Shown here: piece by piece, positions 1-6,090 of the stretch
Layout of the letters: every line of letters starts with the position of its first letter
Position numbering within the stretch: the first letter of the stretch is position 1
DNA from: Paraneptunicella sp964228975
GTDB taxonomy: Bacteria > Pseudomonadota > Gammaproteobacteria > Enterobacterales > Alteromonadaceae
NCBI GenBank assembly: GCA_964228975.1
Contig: CAXRCC010000229.1
Location: 1-7,762 of the forward strand
Length of the DNA: 7,762 nucleotides
Direction of reading: 5' to 3'
Program-made: the position numbers and the translations under genes
Notes under the pieces: model-generated
Seen by the model: only the letters and a program-made list of their open reading frames with translations
Told to the model about the DNA's origin: nothing
The model's database searches: none

Positions 1-70
1 TTTAGCCATGATTCCGGCGTTGATGTCTTATCGTCGCTCGATGATTCAAGGTTTAACGGCTGATTATTAA
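1..70 (+). CDS. C-terminal end of a probable sugar ABC transporter permease (partial)
   Basis: Reading from base 2, an open frame runs off the left edge and stops at TAA 68-70. Its 22 visible residues include the string IPALMSYRRSMIQGLTADY. The pattern of a hydrophobic run, then Arg-Arg, then an I-x-GLTA ending is typical of the cytoplasmic C-terminus of MalG/AraQ-type carbohydrate ABC permeases, which usually end in GLTAGAVKG or similar. Here the tail is short (TADY). A hairpin terminator about 105 bp downstream fits the end of a transporter operon. The identification rests on one short motif, so another membrane protein is possible. The upstream part of the gene lies outside the window. Confidence 0.42.
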   Translation, partial: LAMIPALMSYRRSMIQGLTADY

Positions 71-170
71 TTATCGGTAATCACCTTATCGATGCTCACT
101 TAGTCGGTAGTCATTTGATAGATAATCATTCGACCGATAGCTATTTGATAGAGAGTCATTTGATAGATTG
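66..170. repeat. Degenerate 15-bp tandem repeat, six or seven units
   Basis: Six successive 15-base units begin at 81, 96, 111, 126, 141 and 156, with a weaker one at 66-80. The best-conserved unit is TCATTTGATAGATAA/G, seen at 111-125 and 156-170, with near copies TCATTCGACCGATAG (126) and CTATTTGATAGAGAG (141). There are no indels between units. Because 15 is a multiple of three, the frame starting at base 73 reads as a pentapeptide repeat of roughly Asp/Gly-x-His-Leu-Ile up to a stop at 205-207. That frame has no ATG and is not the frame of the upstream permease, so coding is not supported. It may be a local tandem duplication or minisatellite. Confidence 0.75.
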
Positions 171-176
171 CCATCC

Positions 177-204
177 AAGGGCCTTTGTGAACTTAAAGGC
201 CCTT
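177..204 (+). terminator. Probable intrinsic terminator after the permease gene
   Basis: A perfect 10-bp inverted repeat, AAGGGCCTTT (177-186) and AAAGGCCCTT (195-204), encloses the 8-base loop GTGAACTT. The 3' arm ends in T residues and is followed by a pyrimidine-rich stretch rather than a clean T run, so termination may be moderate. It sits between the permease stop and the hydrogenase-like gene. Apart from this, the repeat at 81-170 and the weak leader hairpin at 309-333, I see no convincing promoter or gene in 71-375. Confidence 0.6.
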
Positions 205-308
205 TAAGCCTCTCTTAATCACTTTCCCAATCTTCTTCTCTCACTTGCTTTAACCCCTTATCCAAACGCTATTTTAAACCTCGGCCTTTTTTGCTCTATA
301 TCAAAGGG

Positions 309-333
309 TAAGCCTTGTGCTTCGGTATGCTTA
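309..333 (+). other. Possible small hairpin in the leader of the hydrogenase-like gene
   Basis: TAAGC (309-313) can pair with GCTTA (329-333). Between them is a cTTCGg tetraloop closed by a few weak pairs. The segment TGCTTAAC at the 3' side (328-335) recurs at 346-353 as a direct repeat 18 bp further on. This could be a leader hairpin or a protein site, but the stems are short and may be chance. Confidence 0.2.
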
Positions 334-375
334 ACGCGACGTTACTGCTTAACCTAAGTCATGAGGCGGCCTGTT

Positions 376-1623
376 ATGATGCACTCAAATCAAAAGCGAT
401 TAACCCTTACATTAAAGGGAAATAGCATCGATCAACTTACTTTGAATTTACACCCTCAAGCAGAAAACAACCTACCGCCGTTTAAACGGCGCGCTTATTT
501 TGAAATGCCCAGCTTCATTGCCGAGCAGCAAGGTATTAGCCCCATCACCTTTCAACTCGCGGTAATTGAATCGTTAGAAGAACTTTTTCAGGTAAAAGCG
601 ACTCAAGGAATTCAACAATTGCGCAGGCTGCTTTATCTTGCAGAGCGAATTTACAATCATGGCATTCATATTCACTTTTTATCTGCGCCGGATGTGTACG
701 GTTATGAATCCGCAAGCCAAATGGGGCAACATCACCCCGAGTTTTTGCAACGAGGGCTGTTAATACAAGAAGCGGGCAAGATGTTGGTGAGCTTGTTAAC
801 GCAATCCACTATGCAAGACAAAGGATTGCGGGTGGGCGGTTTTGCTATCCGACCGAATCAATGGCAATGGAAACGCTGCGCCGAAACGTTTCAATATGCC
901 TATATCGCCGCAAAGCAGCTTGTTGAATGGAGTGCGCGAGTGGATATTGAACCCGAGCGAGAGCGTTTTATGTGGGTCAGTTTAAAAGATGAGACCAGGT
1001 ATCCTGTGAACCAAGGCTGTGTGTTTACCAGCGTGGGCACGGCGTTTGCGGCGCAGGCGTATGGCGAACATTTTCAGGTATCCGGTAGCCACAATCAGCC
1101 TATTTTGTTCAAAGGGCAAGACTACTTAGTAGGGCCATTAGCGCGGATTAATAACAACTTTGCGGTTTTACCAGCGGCGGCGAAACAGATGGCCTACGAT
1201 AACAATCTGCATTTTCCTCACGTTAATATGCATGCCAGTTTACAAGCACGAGCGCTAGAGTGTTTTGCTGCCATCGATGAAAGCCTTAACCTGTTACAAC
1301 AAGGATTAGCCGATACACCGCTTCAGGTGCCGTATCACCTTCAACCCGGTCAGAGCTGCATCTGCATAGAAGCGCCACGAGGGCTAACTTATTACCAGCA
1401 AAGCGTGAATGAACAGGGGGCGGTTACTCGTTTCACATTGGTACCGCCTACGCGTCAAAATCAAGCAAGGATAGAACAGGATTTACATTATTCGATCACA
1501 CAATACGGGTTAAATAAAAGTGAAAGAGAACTGCGTAAATTCTGTGAGCGGATCATTCGTAACTACGAACCGCATTTACCCAAAAATACGCACTTTTTGG
1601 ATCTCCAGTTAACACGAACCTAA
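376..1623 (+). CDS. NiFe-hydrogenase large-subunit homologue lacking all four metal-ligand cysteines
   Basis: The 415-residue protein aligns by eye along its length with group 3b hydrogenase alpha subunits (HydA/HyhL). Shared landmarks are the H-x-H-F-L-x-x-PD-x-x-G region after L1 (about residues 95-109), VGGF (153-156), YLVGPLARINNN (250-261) and EAPRG (332-336). The Ni-Fe ligand motifs are changed. At L1, where HydA has RICxxC, this protein has EQQGIS (50-55), putting Gln52 and Ser55 at the cysteine positions. At L2, DPCxxCxxH becomes EPHLPKNTH (398-406), with His400 and Lys403 replacing cysteines and the last His kept. Normal [NiFe] catalysis is therefore not expected. The usual N-terminal R-x-EG region is also shortened. 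No small-subunit gene is adjacent. I chose ATG 376 because GAGG at 363-366 lies 9 bases upstream; ATG 361 has no Shine-Dalgarno. A metal exporter gene follows by 19 bp. Homology is well supported; function is unknown. Confidence 0.8.
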   Translation: MMHSNQKRLTLTLKGNSIDQLTLNLHPQAENNLPPFKRRAYFEMPSFIAEQQGISPITFQLAVIESLEELFQVKATQGIQQLRRLLYLAERIYNHGIHIHFLSAPDVYGYESASQMGQHHPEFLQRGLLIQEAGKMLVSLLTQSTMQDKGLRVGGFAIRPNQWQWKRCAETFQYAYIAAKQLVEWSARVDIEPERERFMWVSLKDETRYPVNQGCVFTSVGTAFAAQAYGEHFQVSGSHNQPILFKGQDYLVGPLARINNNFAVLPAAAKQMAYDNNLHFPHVNMHASLQARALECFAAIDESLNLLQQGLADTPLQVPYHLQPGQSCICIEAPRGLTYYQQSVNEQGAVTRFTLVPPTRQNQARIEQDLHYSITQYGLNKSERELRKFCERIIRNYEPHLPKNTHFLDLQLTRT

Positions 1624-1642
1624 TATTAAGGTGAGGTGACCC

Positions 1643-2497
1643 ATGAACGTGAGAAAAGTGCTCTTCATCGAAGGGCTGGCCAATGCCGTTATTGCTTTGA
1701 TTAAGCTCATTGTGGGTTTAATGGTGCAATCGACGGCGATTATTGCCGATGCCGCACATTCACTTACCGATATAGCGAATAATGTGTTGGCTTATGTTGT
1801 CATGGGGTATTCCGAAAAGCCAGCCGATGAGGATCACCAATACGGACACCAAAAATACGAAACCTTAGCCGTGTTTGCACTGGCAACATCATTAGTGGTT
1901 GTGGCGTTTGAAGTCATCAGCAGCGCGGTAGGGCGTTTAGATAAAACACCGGAGCACGATCCTGTTGGATTATGGCTCTTAGTGATATGTATCGGCGTGA
2001 ATATCGCCCTTACAACGTGGGAGCATTATTGGGCGAAGCGGCTCGACTCATCTTTATTGCACGCCGATGCCAAACATACTTTAAGTGATGTATTAACTTC
2101 GGTGGCTATTATTATAGGCTGGCAAATTGCCAGCCGGGGTTATCCTTGGGTCGATGCCATATTTGCCGTGATGGTTGCGCTGGTCATTATTTATTTTGCT
2201 TACCGTTTATTTAAACAGGCCATTCCTATTTTGGTTGATAGTACGCCGCTTAATGAAAAGGCGTTGCGTAACGCCATTGAAGCTTTGCCAAAGGTTAGCG
2301 CGGTGAACCGCATTCGTTCTCGATTTGATGGTAAGCATTTGTCTGCCGATGTGGTGATTGCGGTGGATGCAGGATTATCGACGCGCGCTTCACATCAAAT
2401 AGCGGATAAAGTAGAGCAGGTTTTGGTGAGTCAGTTTAATGTGCAGGACACCTTGGTTCATGTTGAGCCGGATAGCGAGCAAAAAAAAGCGCTTTAA
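1643..2497 (+). CDS. Cation diffusion facilitator (CDF) family metal exporter
   Basis: This 284-residue inner-membrane protein exports divalent metal, usually by proton antiport, and works as a dimer. About six hydrophobic segments fill residues 10-200 and a cytoplasmic ferredoxin-like dimerisation domain follows (about 200-276), the usual CDF plan and length. The transport site is visible as HSLTD in TM2 (His39, Asp43) and HTLSD in TM5 (His145, Asp149). That HD-HD set is typical of zinc-type members, although Fe, Co, Ni or Mn cannot be excluded. The loop motif DEDHQYGHQKYE (62-73) and the terminal VHVEP (272-276) are also family hallmarks. A very strong Shine-Dalgarno, AAGGTGAGG (1628-1636), precedes ATG 1643. 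The gene lies 19 bp after the hydrogenase-like gene and is probably co-transcribed with it. The last codons overlap a hairpin. Confidence 0.93.
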   Translation: MNVRKVLFIEGLANAVIALIKLIVGLMVQSTAIIADAAHSLTDIANNVLAYVVMGYSEKPADEDHQYGHQKYETLAVFALATSLVVVAFEVISSAVGRLDKTPEHDPVGLWLLVICIGVNIALTTWEHYWAKRLDSSLLHADAKHTLSDVLTSVAIIIGWQIASRGYPWVDAIFAVMVALVIIYFAYRLFKQAIPILVDSTPLNEKALRNAIEALPKVSAVNRIRSRFDGKHLSADVVIAVDAGLSTRASHQIADKVEQVLVSQFNVQDTLVHVEPDSEQKKAL

Positions 2498-2511
2498 CAA
2501 AGTTAAAGCGC
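2481..2511 (-). terminator. Intrinsic terminator, canonical on the minus strand
   Basis: GCGCTTTAAC (2489-2498) and GTTAAAGCGC (2502-2511) form a perfect 10-bp stem with an AAA loop. On the plus strand an A run (2481-2488) precedes the stem and no T run follows. Read on the minus strand, the stem is followed directly by eight T, the textbook intrinsic terminator. The stem includes the stop codon of the CDF gene, so the hairpin may also mark or protect the 3' end of the plus-strand operon. No minus-strand protein gene reads into it. Confidence 0.75.
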
Positions 2512-2578
2512 AAAACAGATTTTGTTACAGGTAAACCGCACTCTTGCTGATTGCCAAAAACTCCTCAGAGGCAACCAC
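2481..2578 (-). ncRNA. Candidate small RNA of about 98 nt
   Basis: On the minus strand, a possible promoter (TTGCTG, 17 bp, TACACT) would start transcription near 2578. The RNA would then contain a 7-bp stem, GGTTGCC (2576-2570) with GGCAATC (2555-2549), holding a 14-nt loop that carries TGAGGAG. A small CAAAA-TCTG-TTTTG hairpin comes next, then the terminator with an eight-U tail, as in Hfq-bound sRNAs. No reading frame of note lies inside. The exposed GGA in a loop resembles a CsrA/RsmA site. I do not recognise the RNA as a known family. The promoter is weak, so the boundaries are inferred. Confidence 0.38.
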
Positions 2579-2584
2579 GGATTA

Positions 2585-2613
2585 AGTGTAGAAAACTTCC
2601 TATAGCGCAGCAA
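2585..2613 (-). promoter_or_regulatory. Possible promoter for the candidate small RNA
   Basis: Read on the minus strand: a -35-like TTGCTG (2613-2608), exactly 17 bases, then a -10-like TACACT (2590-2585). Matches to consensus are 3/6 and 4/6. It is placed correctly to feed the hairpins and the terminator at 2481-2511. Confidence 0.25.
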
Positions 2614-2638
2614 TGTGGCAAATTGTCGCAGGCTGCGC
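2605..2638. other. Imperfect hairpin in the intergenic region
   Basis: GCGCAG (2605-2610) pairs with CTGCGC (2633-2638), and the inner bases CAAT/ATTG (2611-2614, 2622-2625) continue the stem with a 7-base bulge on one side. It could be a leader structure of the phosphorylase operon or an operator. There is no T tail in either direction. Confidence 0.22.
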
Positions 2639-2709
2639 ATTAGCGTTTTAGTGTCAATTGTTGTTTTAGATCATATCCCTATGTGCTTTTTAGCAAGGCG
2701 ATAGTGGTG

Positions 2710-2738
2710 TTGTTGCCGTTGAGTCGCTAGGCTATGGT
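2710..2738 (+). promoter_or_regulatory. Weak candidate promoter of the phosphorylase operon
   Basis: TTGTTG (2710-2715), 17 bases, then TATGGT (2733-2738) has the right geometry for sigma70 but only 3/6 and 4/6 matches. It would start RNA near 2745, about 27 bases before ATG 2772. Confidence 0.2.
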
Positions 2739-2771
2739 TTATCTCCATTATTTATAGTGAGACGTCGTCAA

Positions 2772-4289
2772 ATGTTAAAACCACATGCCCTTAAAGTGTT
2801 GGATATGGGCATAGATACACACCAAGAGCCCGTGGTCTTTATCCGTAAGGACAGCCACGTTTGCAAAGCGGAAGGGTTTACTGCCAGCAATCGAGTCGCG
2901 ATTTCTACTAAAGCGCATCATGCACTTGCCACCCTTAATGTGGTCGAGGGCGATATCATTCCTCGCGGGTTTGCGGGGCTTTCAAAAGCCGCTATTAAAC
3001 GACTTCACGTATTACCAGGCGACGAAGTGGAGTTTTCCCATCCTCCAGTGCTGCCATCGATGAGCTATGTACGCAAGAAAATATTCGGCGACACATTATC
3101 GCAATCTGAAATCTCCGCCATTGTGCAAGACATCAGCGAGCATCGTTACCGTGATATTGAAATTGCCAGCTTTTTAAGTACGTGTGCAGGGGGCAGGCTT
3201 AATGTACAAGAGATTACCGATCTAACGATGGCAATGGTGAATTGCGGTAAGCGTATTTCGTGGGGCAAAACCCCGGTGATGGACAAACATTGCGTTGGCG
3301 GTGTACCGGGCAATCGCACAACGCCTTTAGTGGTATCTATTGTCAGCGCCGCTGGGTTAACCATTCCTAAAACTTCGTCGCGCGCCATTACTTCGCCAGC
3401 GGGCACTGCCGATACCGTTGAAGTGTTAACCACCGTTAATCTATCAACCGATGCCATGCAAAAGGTGGTGGATGAAACAGGCGGGTGTTTAGCGTGGGGA
3501 GGCGCGGTGAACTTAAGTCCTGCCGATGACTTACTGATTCGCATTGAACAAGCTCTGGATTTGGACGGAGAAGGGCAGCTCATTGCGTCCATGTTATCCA
3601 AGAAAATTGCCAGCGGCTCAACCCATGCGATTATTGATATTCCCGTGGGAGAAACGGCAAAAGTTAGAACACGAGAAGACGCGCAGCGGCTAGCCGATCT
3701 GTTCACTCAAGTGGGGAGCAATTGTGGCTTACAAGTAAGCTGTATTATCACCGATGGCAGCAAGCCCGTAGGCAAGGGAATAGGGCCAGCTCAAGAAGCC
3801 ATTGATCTTATCGCTGTGTTAAGTGGCGACATGGATGCCCCTACCGATCTCAGAGACAAAAGCATTCTCCTTTCCGCCCACTTGTTAAAGCTCGCCGATG
3901 AAGCCAACGAATATGGCGACTTAAATGCTTGCATTGAAAAAGCCACCGCGTTACTCGACAGCGGCGCGGCAATGGCACAATTTGAAAAAATACTCAACGC
4001 GCAAGGCGGTATTAAATCCATTCCTCAAGCGGAATATCAACATACAGAATTTAGCGAACACAGCGGCACAGTTGTGAAGTTCGACAACAGAAAATTAGCG
4101 CGGTTAGCCAAATTGGCAGGCGCACCGTTTACCCAAGCGTCAGGATTGCGCTTACACACGGGGGTTGATGAAGTCATACGCCAAGGAGACCGACTATTTA
4201 CCATTTTTAGTAATAGTGCAGGTGAATTGGATTATGCACTGCGTTACTTTAAAGATAATCCCGATTTAATCACTATTACGAAAACCTAA
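2772..4289 (+). CDS. AMP phosphorylase-type nucleoside/nucleotide phosphorylase (thymidine phosphorylase family)
   Basis: The likely reaction is phosphorolysis of a nucleotide or nucleoside. Archaeal relatives convert AMP and phosphate to adenine and ribose 1,5-bisphosphate; bacterial members are often labelled putative thymidine phosphorylase. The 505-residue length matches the archaeal AMP phosphorylase type rather than DeoA (about 440), owing to an extra N-terminal domain of about 85 residues. Then come the helical family-3 domain, the phosphate-binding DKHCVGGVPGN motif (171-181), the signature KTSSRAITSPAGTADTVE (200-217) with Pro where the consensus has Thr/Ala, and SKKIASGSTH (276-285). 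GTG 2757 would add five residues but has no Shine-Dalgarno. ATG 2772 has GTGAG about 10 bases upstream, so I prefer it. A PRPP synthetase gene follows by 17 bp, pointing to ribose-phosphate salvage. Family is certain; substrate is inferred. Confidence 0.9.
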   Translation: MLKPHALKVLDMGIDTHQEPVVFIRKDSHVCKAEGFTASNRVAISTKAHHALATLNVVEGDIIPRGFAGLSKAAIKRLHVLPGDEVEFSHPPVLPSMSYVRKKIFGDTLSQSEISAIVQDISEHRYRDIEIASFLSTCAGGRLNVQEITDLTMAMVNCGKRISWGKTPVMDKHCVGGVPGNRTTPLVVSIVSAAGLTIPKTSSRAITSPAGTADTVEVLTTVNLSTDAMQKVVDETGGCLAWGGAVNLSPADDLLIRIEQALDLDGEGQLIASMLSKKIASGSTHAIIDIPVGETAKVRTREDAQRLADLFTQVGSNCGLQVSCIITDGSKPVGKGIGPAQEAIDLIAVLSGDMDAPTDLRDKSILLSAHLLKLADEANEYGDLNACIEKATALLDSGAAMAQFEKILNAQGGIKSIPQAEYQHTEFSEHSGTVVKFDNRKLARLAKLAGAPFTQASGLRLHTGVDEVIRQGDRLFTIFSNSAGELDYALRYFKDNPDLITITKT

Positions 4290-4306
4290 AGCAGTAGAGG
4301 CACGAC

Positions 4307-5200
4307 ATGCAATCATCGCCGAATTCACTCATATTATTTTCCCCTATGGAACACCCCATGTCAGTGTTGTTAAGCCAGCATTTACACGCAGAAATAGGCG
4401 AGGTAGAAAACCGCTTATTCCCCGATGGCGAGAGTTACTTAAAGGTGTGCTCGCTAGTTAGAGGTAAACATTGCCTTATTTTGATGGATTTAGTGAATCC
4501 CGATACCAAATACCTGCCACTTATTTTCCTGGCTAATACGCTAAAAGAATTGGGGGCGTTATCGGTTGGCTTGGTTGCGCCTTACTTGTGTTACATGCGC
4601 CAAGATAAACGTTTTAACGAAGGTGAAGCCATCACCTCAAAAATCTTCGCAAAAGCCTTGTCCGATAATGTGGATTGGCTGGTCACGGTCGATCCACACT
4701 TGCATCGTTATGAAAGCTTATCCGAAATATACACGATTCCAACGCGTGTCGTGCGCGCGGCTTCTGCCATTGCCGAATTTTTAAAAAAAGAAGACGATTT
4801 ACTGCTGGTGGGGCCAGATTCAGAAAGCGAACAATGGGTGTCGCGCATTGCCAACTACGCTGGGCATCCCTACCTAATTGGAGAAAAGGTGCGCAGTGGC
4901 GACAGAAATGTACACGTTGAAATCCAAGGTGTGCAAGCCTATGTCGATAAAAAGGTATTTGTAATAGATGACGTAATATCCAGTGGTCACACAATACTGG
5001 AATGCGTTAACGAGCTGAAAAGCAAAGGCATACAACACATTGGTTGCATTACCGTACATGGTTTGTTTGCCGATGAAGCCGATTCCATGCTGGTGATGTG
5101 TGGTTTAAAAGAGCTGATTTCCTGCAATACCGTGCCGCACACCAGTAATGTGATTGATGTGAGTGAAGGCGTTGCCGACGCGGTGAAAAGCTGTATCTAA
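4307..5200 (+). CDS. Ribose-phosphate pyrophosphokinase (PRPP synthetase), archaeal-like form
   Basis: This cytoplasmic enzyme transfers pyrophosphate from ATP to ribose 5-phosphate, giving PRPP for nucleotide, His and Trp synthesis. The 297 residues contain FPDGE (38-42), PYLCYMRQDKRFNEGEAITSK (92-112, ATP site with Arg98, Gln99, Asp100), TVDPHLH (127-133), VGPDSESE (168-175), the flexible-loop EKVRSGDR (193-200) with Lys and Arg two apart, and the PRPP loop VIDDVISSGHT (219-229). The protein is shorter than the usual 315-residue bacterial Prs, and the RQDKRF, EKxRxGDR and DDVISSGHT details look archaeal/class III. It is probably a second, dedicated copy beside a housekeeping prs elsewhere. 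AGAGG (4296-4300) lies 6 bases before ATG. It is co-transcribed with the phosphorylase and ends at a strong terminator. Confidence 0.9.
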   Translation: MQSSPNSLILFSPMEHPMSVLLSQHLHAEIGEVENRLFPDGESYLKVCSLVRGKHCLILMDLVNPDTKYLPLIFLANTLKELGALSVGLVAPYLCYMRQDKRFNEGEAITSKIFAKALSDNVDWLVTVDPHLHRYESLSEIYTIPTRVVRAASAIAEFLKKEDDLLLVGPDSESEQWVSRIANYAGHPYLIGEKVRSGDRNVHVEIQGVQAYVDKKVFVIDDVISSGHTILECVNELKSKGIQHIGCITVHGLFADEADSMLVMCGLKELISCNTVPHTSNVIDVSEGVADAVKSCI

Positions 5201-5252
5201 AGCACTAAAAAGACAAATAATAAAAACGACAAAATAAAAACAGCAGGCAATA

Positions 5253-5286
5253 AAAAACGGCTATCACGCAGGTCATAGCCGTTTTT
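5253..5286. terminator. Bidirectional intrinsic terminator between convergent genes
   Basis: AAAAACGGCTAT (5253-5264) and ATAGCCGTTTTT (5275-5286) form a 12-bp perfect stem around a 10-base loop. The GC core is flanked by A and T runs on either side, so it works in both directions. It ends the phosphorylase/PRPP synthetase operon and the minus-strand flavoprotein gene whose stop is at 5330. The A-rich stretch 5201-5250 holds nothing else that I see. Confidence 0.88.
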
Positions 5287-5329
5287 CTTGATTTGCTTAC
5301 GAAGAAACGTCCTGTGCGGACAGATAAAC

Positions 5330-5917
5330 TTATAAGCCGAAAGGGAAGTCTTTTGTGTTGATCTTGCCAGATTCTCGTACTGACTTTAAACCTTTGGCGT
5401 ATTCGCCTAACAGGGATAAGCAGTAGTCTAAACGATCGCTGACCGGGTGCGAATCGCCAAAGTCATCTGCGTCTCTTACAATGATATGATCAGGAATGTA
5501 GCAAAGGCGCGTGTTTTTGTAGCTGCTCATTCTTAACTCTGCAACCGGGTAAGTGCCACCCGCGCCAGAAGAAACCGACACAATCAGCGCAGGCTTGTGG
5601 CCCATTTCTTTAGCACTGCATAACAAGAAGAAGTTTTTTAAGATACCCGGCACCATGCCAGAGTACTCCGGTGTGATAATGACAAACGCATCATCTTCTC
5701 GCATAGGCGCTACTACATCTTGCTTGATGGGGGCCCATTTTTCTGATTTCGTCCAGTAAGATTCATCCCACATGGGGATCTCTGTTTCTGCAAAATCCAG
5801 TGTGTTAATCGTGTCAAATGTCTCTACGTTTTGTGCGCATCTTGCTTGAATCGCATCAGCAATTTTACGGCTATTGGAATTAGCACGGTTGCTGCCAGCA
5901 ATAATCTTTAATTTCAC
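5330..5917 (-). CDS. NAD(P)H-dependent FMN reductase-family flavoprotein
   Basis: The 195-residue protein has the flavodoxin-like fold of the FMN_red family, soluble enzymes that use NAD(P)H to reduce FMN, quinones, azo dyes or chromate. The FMN phosphate loop is GSNRANSNSRKIA (8-20). The isoalloxazine-binding TPEYSGMVPGILKNFF (82-97) is the family hallmark, followed by the SSGAGG loop (116-121). It starts with GTG at 5917: AGGAG (5928-5924) lies 6 bases upstream and the GSNR motif is then at the correct distance from the N-terminus. It is divergent from the WYL regulator, with a predicted promoter overlapping an inverted repeat, so it is a plausible target of that regulator. The physiological substrate cannot be read from the sequence. 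Confidence 0.9.
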   Translation of the reverse strand: MKLKIIAGSNRANSNSRKIADAIQARCAQNVETFDTINTLDFAETEIPMWDESYWTKSEKWAPIKQDVVAPMREDDAFVIITPEYSGMVPGILKNFFLLCSAKEMGHKPALIVSVSSGAGGTYPVAELRMSSYKNTRLCYIPDHIIVRDADDFGDSHPVSDRLDYCLSLLGEYAKGLKSVRESGKINTKDFPFGL

Positions 5918-5945
5918 AAAGCTCTCCTGATGGCTTGTTTCTAGT

Positions 5946-5971
5946 GAATGACATAATTTGCTGGGTCATTC
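5946..5971. promoter_or_regulatory. Candidate operator: 7-bp inverted repeat in the divergent region
   Basis: GAATGAC (5946-5952) and GTCATTC (5965-5971) are perfect inverted copies separated by 12 bases, so their centres are 19 bp apart, about two helical turns. This is the spacing expected for a dimeric winged-helix regulator. The right half overlaps the predicted -10 of the flavoprotein gene. The WYL regulator encoded next door is the first candidate to bind it. Confidence 0.45.
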
Positions 5972-5996
5972 TATGCATTCAGCCTGAGAGTTTCCA
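5968..5996 (-). promoter_or_regulatory. Predicted promoter of the flavoprotein gene
   Basis: On the minus strand: TGGAAA (5996-5991, 4/6), 17 bases, TAGAAT (5973-5968, 5/6). Transcription would start near 5961, giving a leader of about 44 bases before GTG 5917. It overlaps the inverted repeat at 5946-5971, which would let a bound repressor block it. Confidence 0.38.
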
Positions 5997-6016
5997 TTAT
6001 TTCACAAAATATTAAC

Positions 6017-6045
6017 TTGAGGTGCGATTCAAAAGTAACCATACT
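6017..6045 (+). promoter_or_regulatory. Candidate promoter of the WYL regulator gene
   Basis: TTGAGG (6017-6022, 4/6), 17 bases, CATACT (6040-6045, 4/6). Start of RNA near 6052 would leave about 39 bases before ATG 6091. If used, it rules out the upstream GTG at 6022 as translation start. Confidence 0.28.
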
Positions 6046-6090
6046 GAGGTCGAAAATAAATCAATAATAAAAGACAACAAGAGAACGAAG

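Noticed and set aside
66..170. CRISPR array
   Set aside because: Units are 15 bp, directly adjacent, degenerate and without spacers.
361..375. ATG 361 as start of the hydrogenase-like gene
   Set aside because: No Shine-Dalgarno precedes it, whereas GAGG at 363-366 is well placed for ATG 376. It would add only five residues.
2481..2488. A8 run as a programmed slippage site in the CDF gene
   Set aside because: It is four codons from the stop, no extended alternative product is evident, and it is explained as the T tail of a minus-strand terminator.
2520..2565. Ten-codon peptide starting at TTG after AGGAG inside the candidate small RNA
   Set aside because: The spacing from AGGAG to TTG is only 3 bases and the peptide is featureless.
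2652..2657. Perfect minus-strand TTGACA as promoter for the small RNA
   Set aside because: No -10-like hexamer lies 16 to 18 bases downstream.
2757..2771. GTG 2757 as start of the phosphorylase gene
   Set aside because: No ribosome site upstream. The GTGAG at this position more likely serves ATG 2772.
3146..3706. 186-codon minus-strand open frame
   Set aside because: It lies wholly antisense to the phosphorylase gene, has no recognisable domain or ribosome site, and is a frame shadow.
6022..6090. GTG 6022 as start of the WYL regulator
   Set aside because: No Shine-Dalgarno, a polar N-terminal tail without family similarity, and a possible -35 lies at the same bases.
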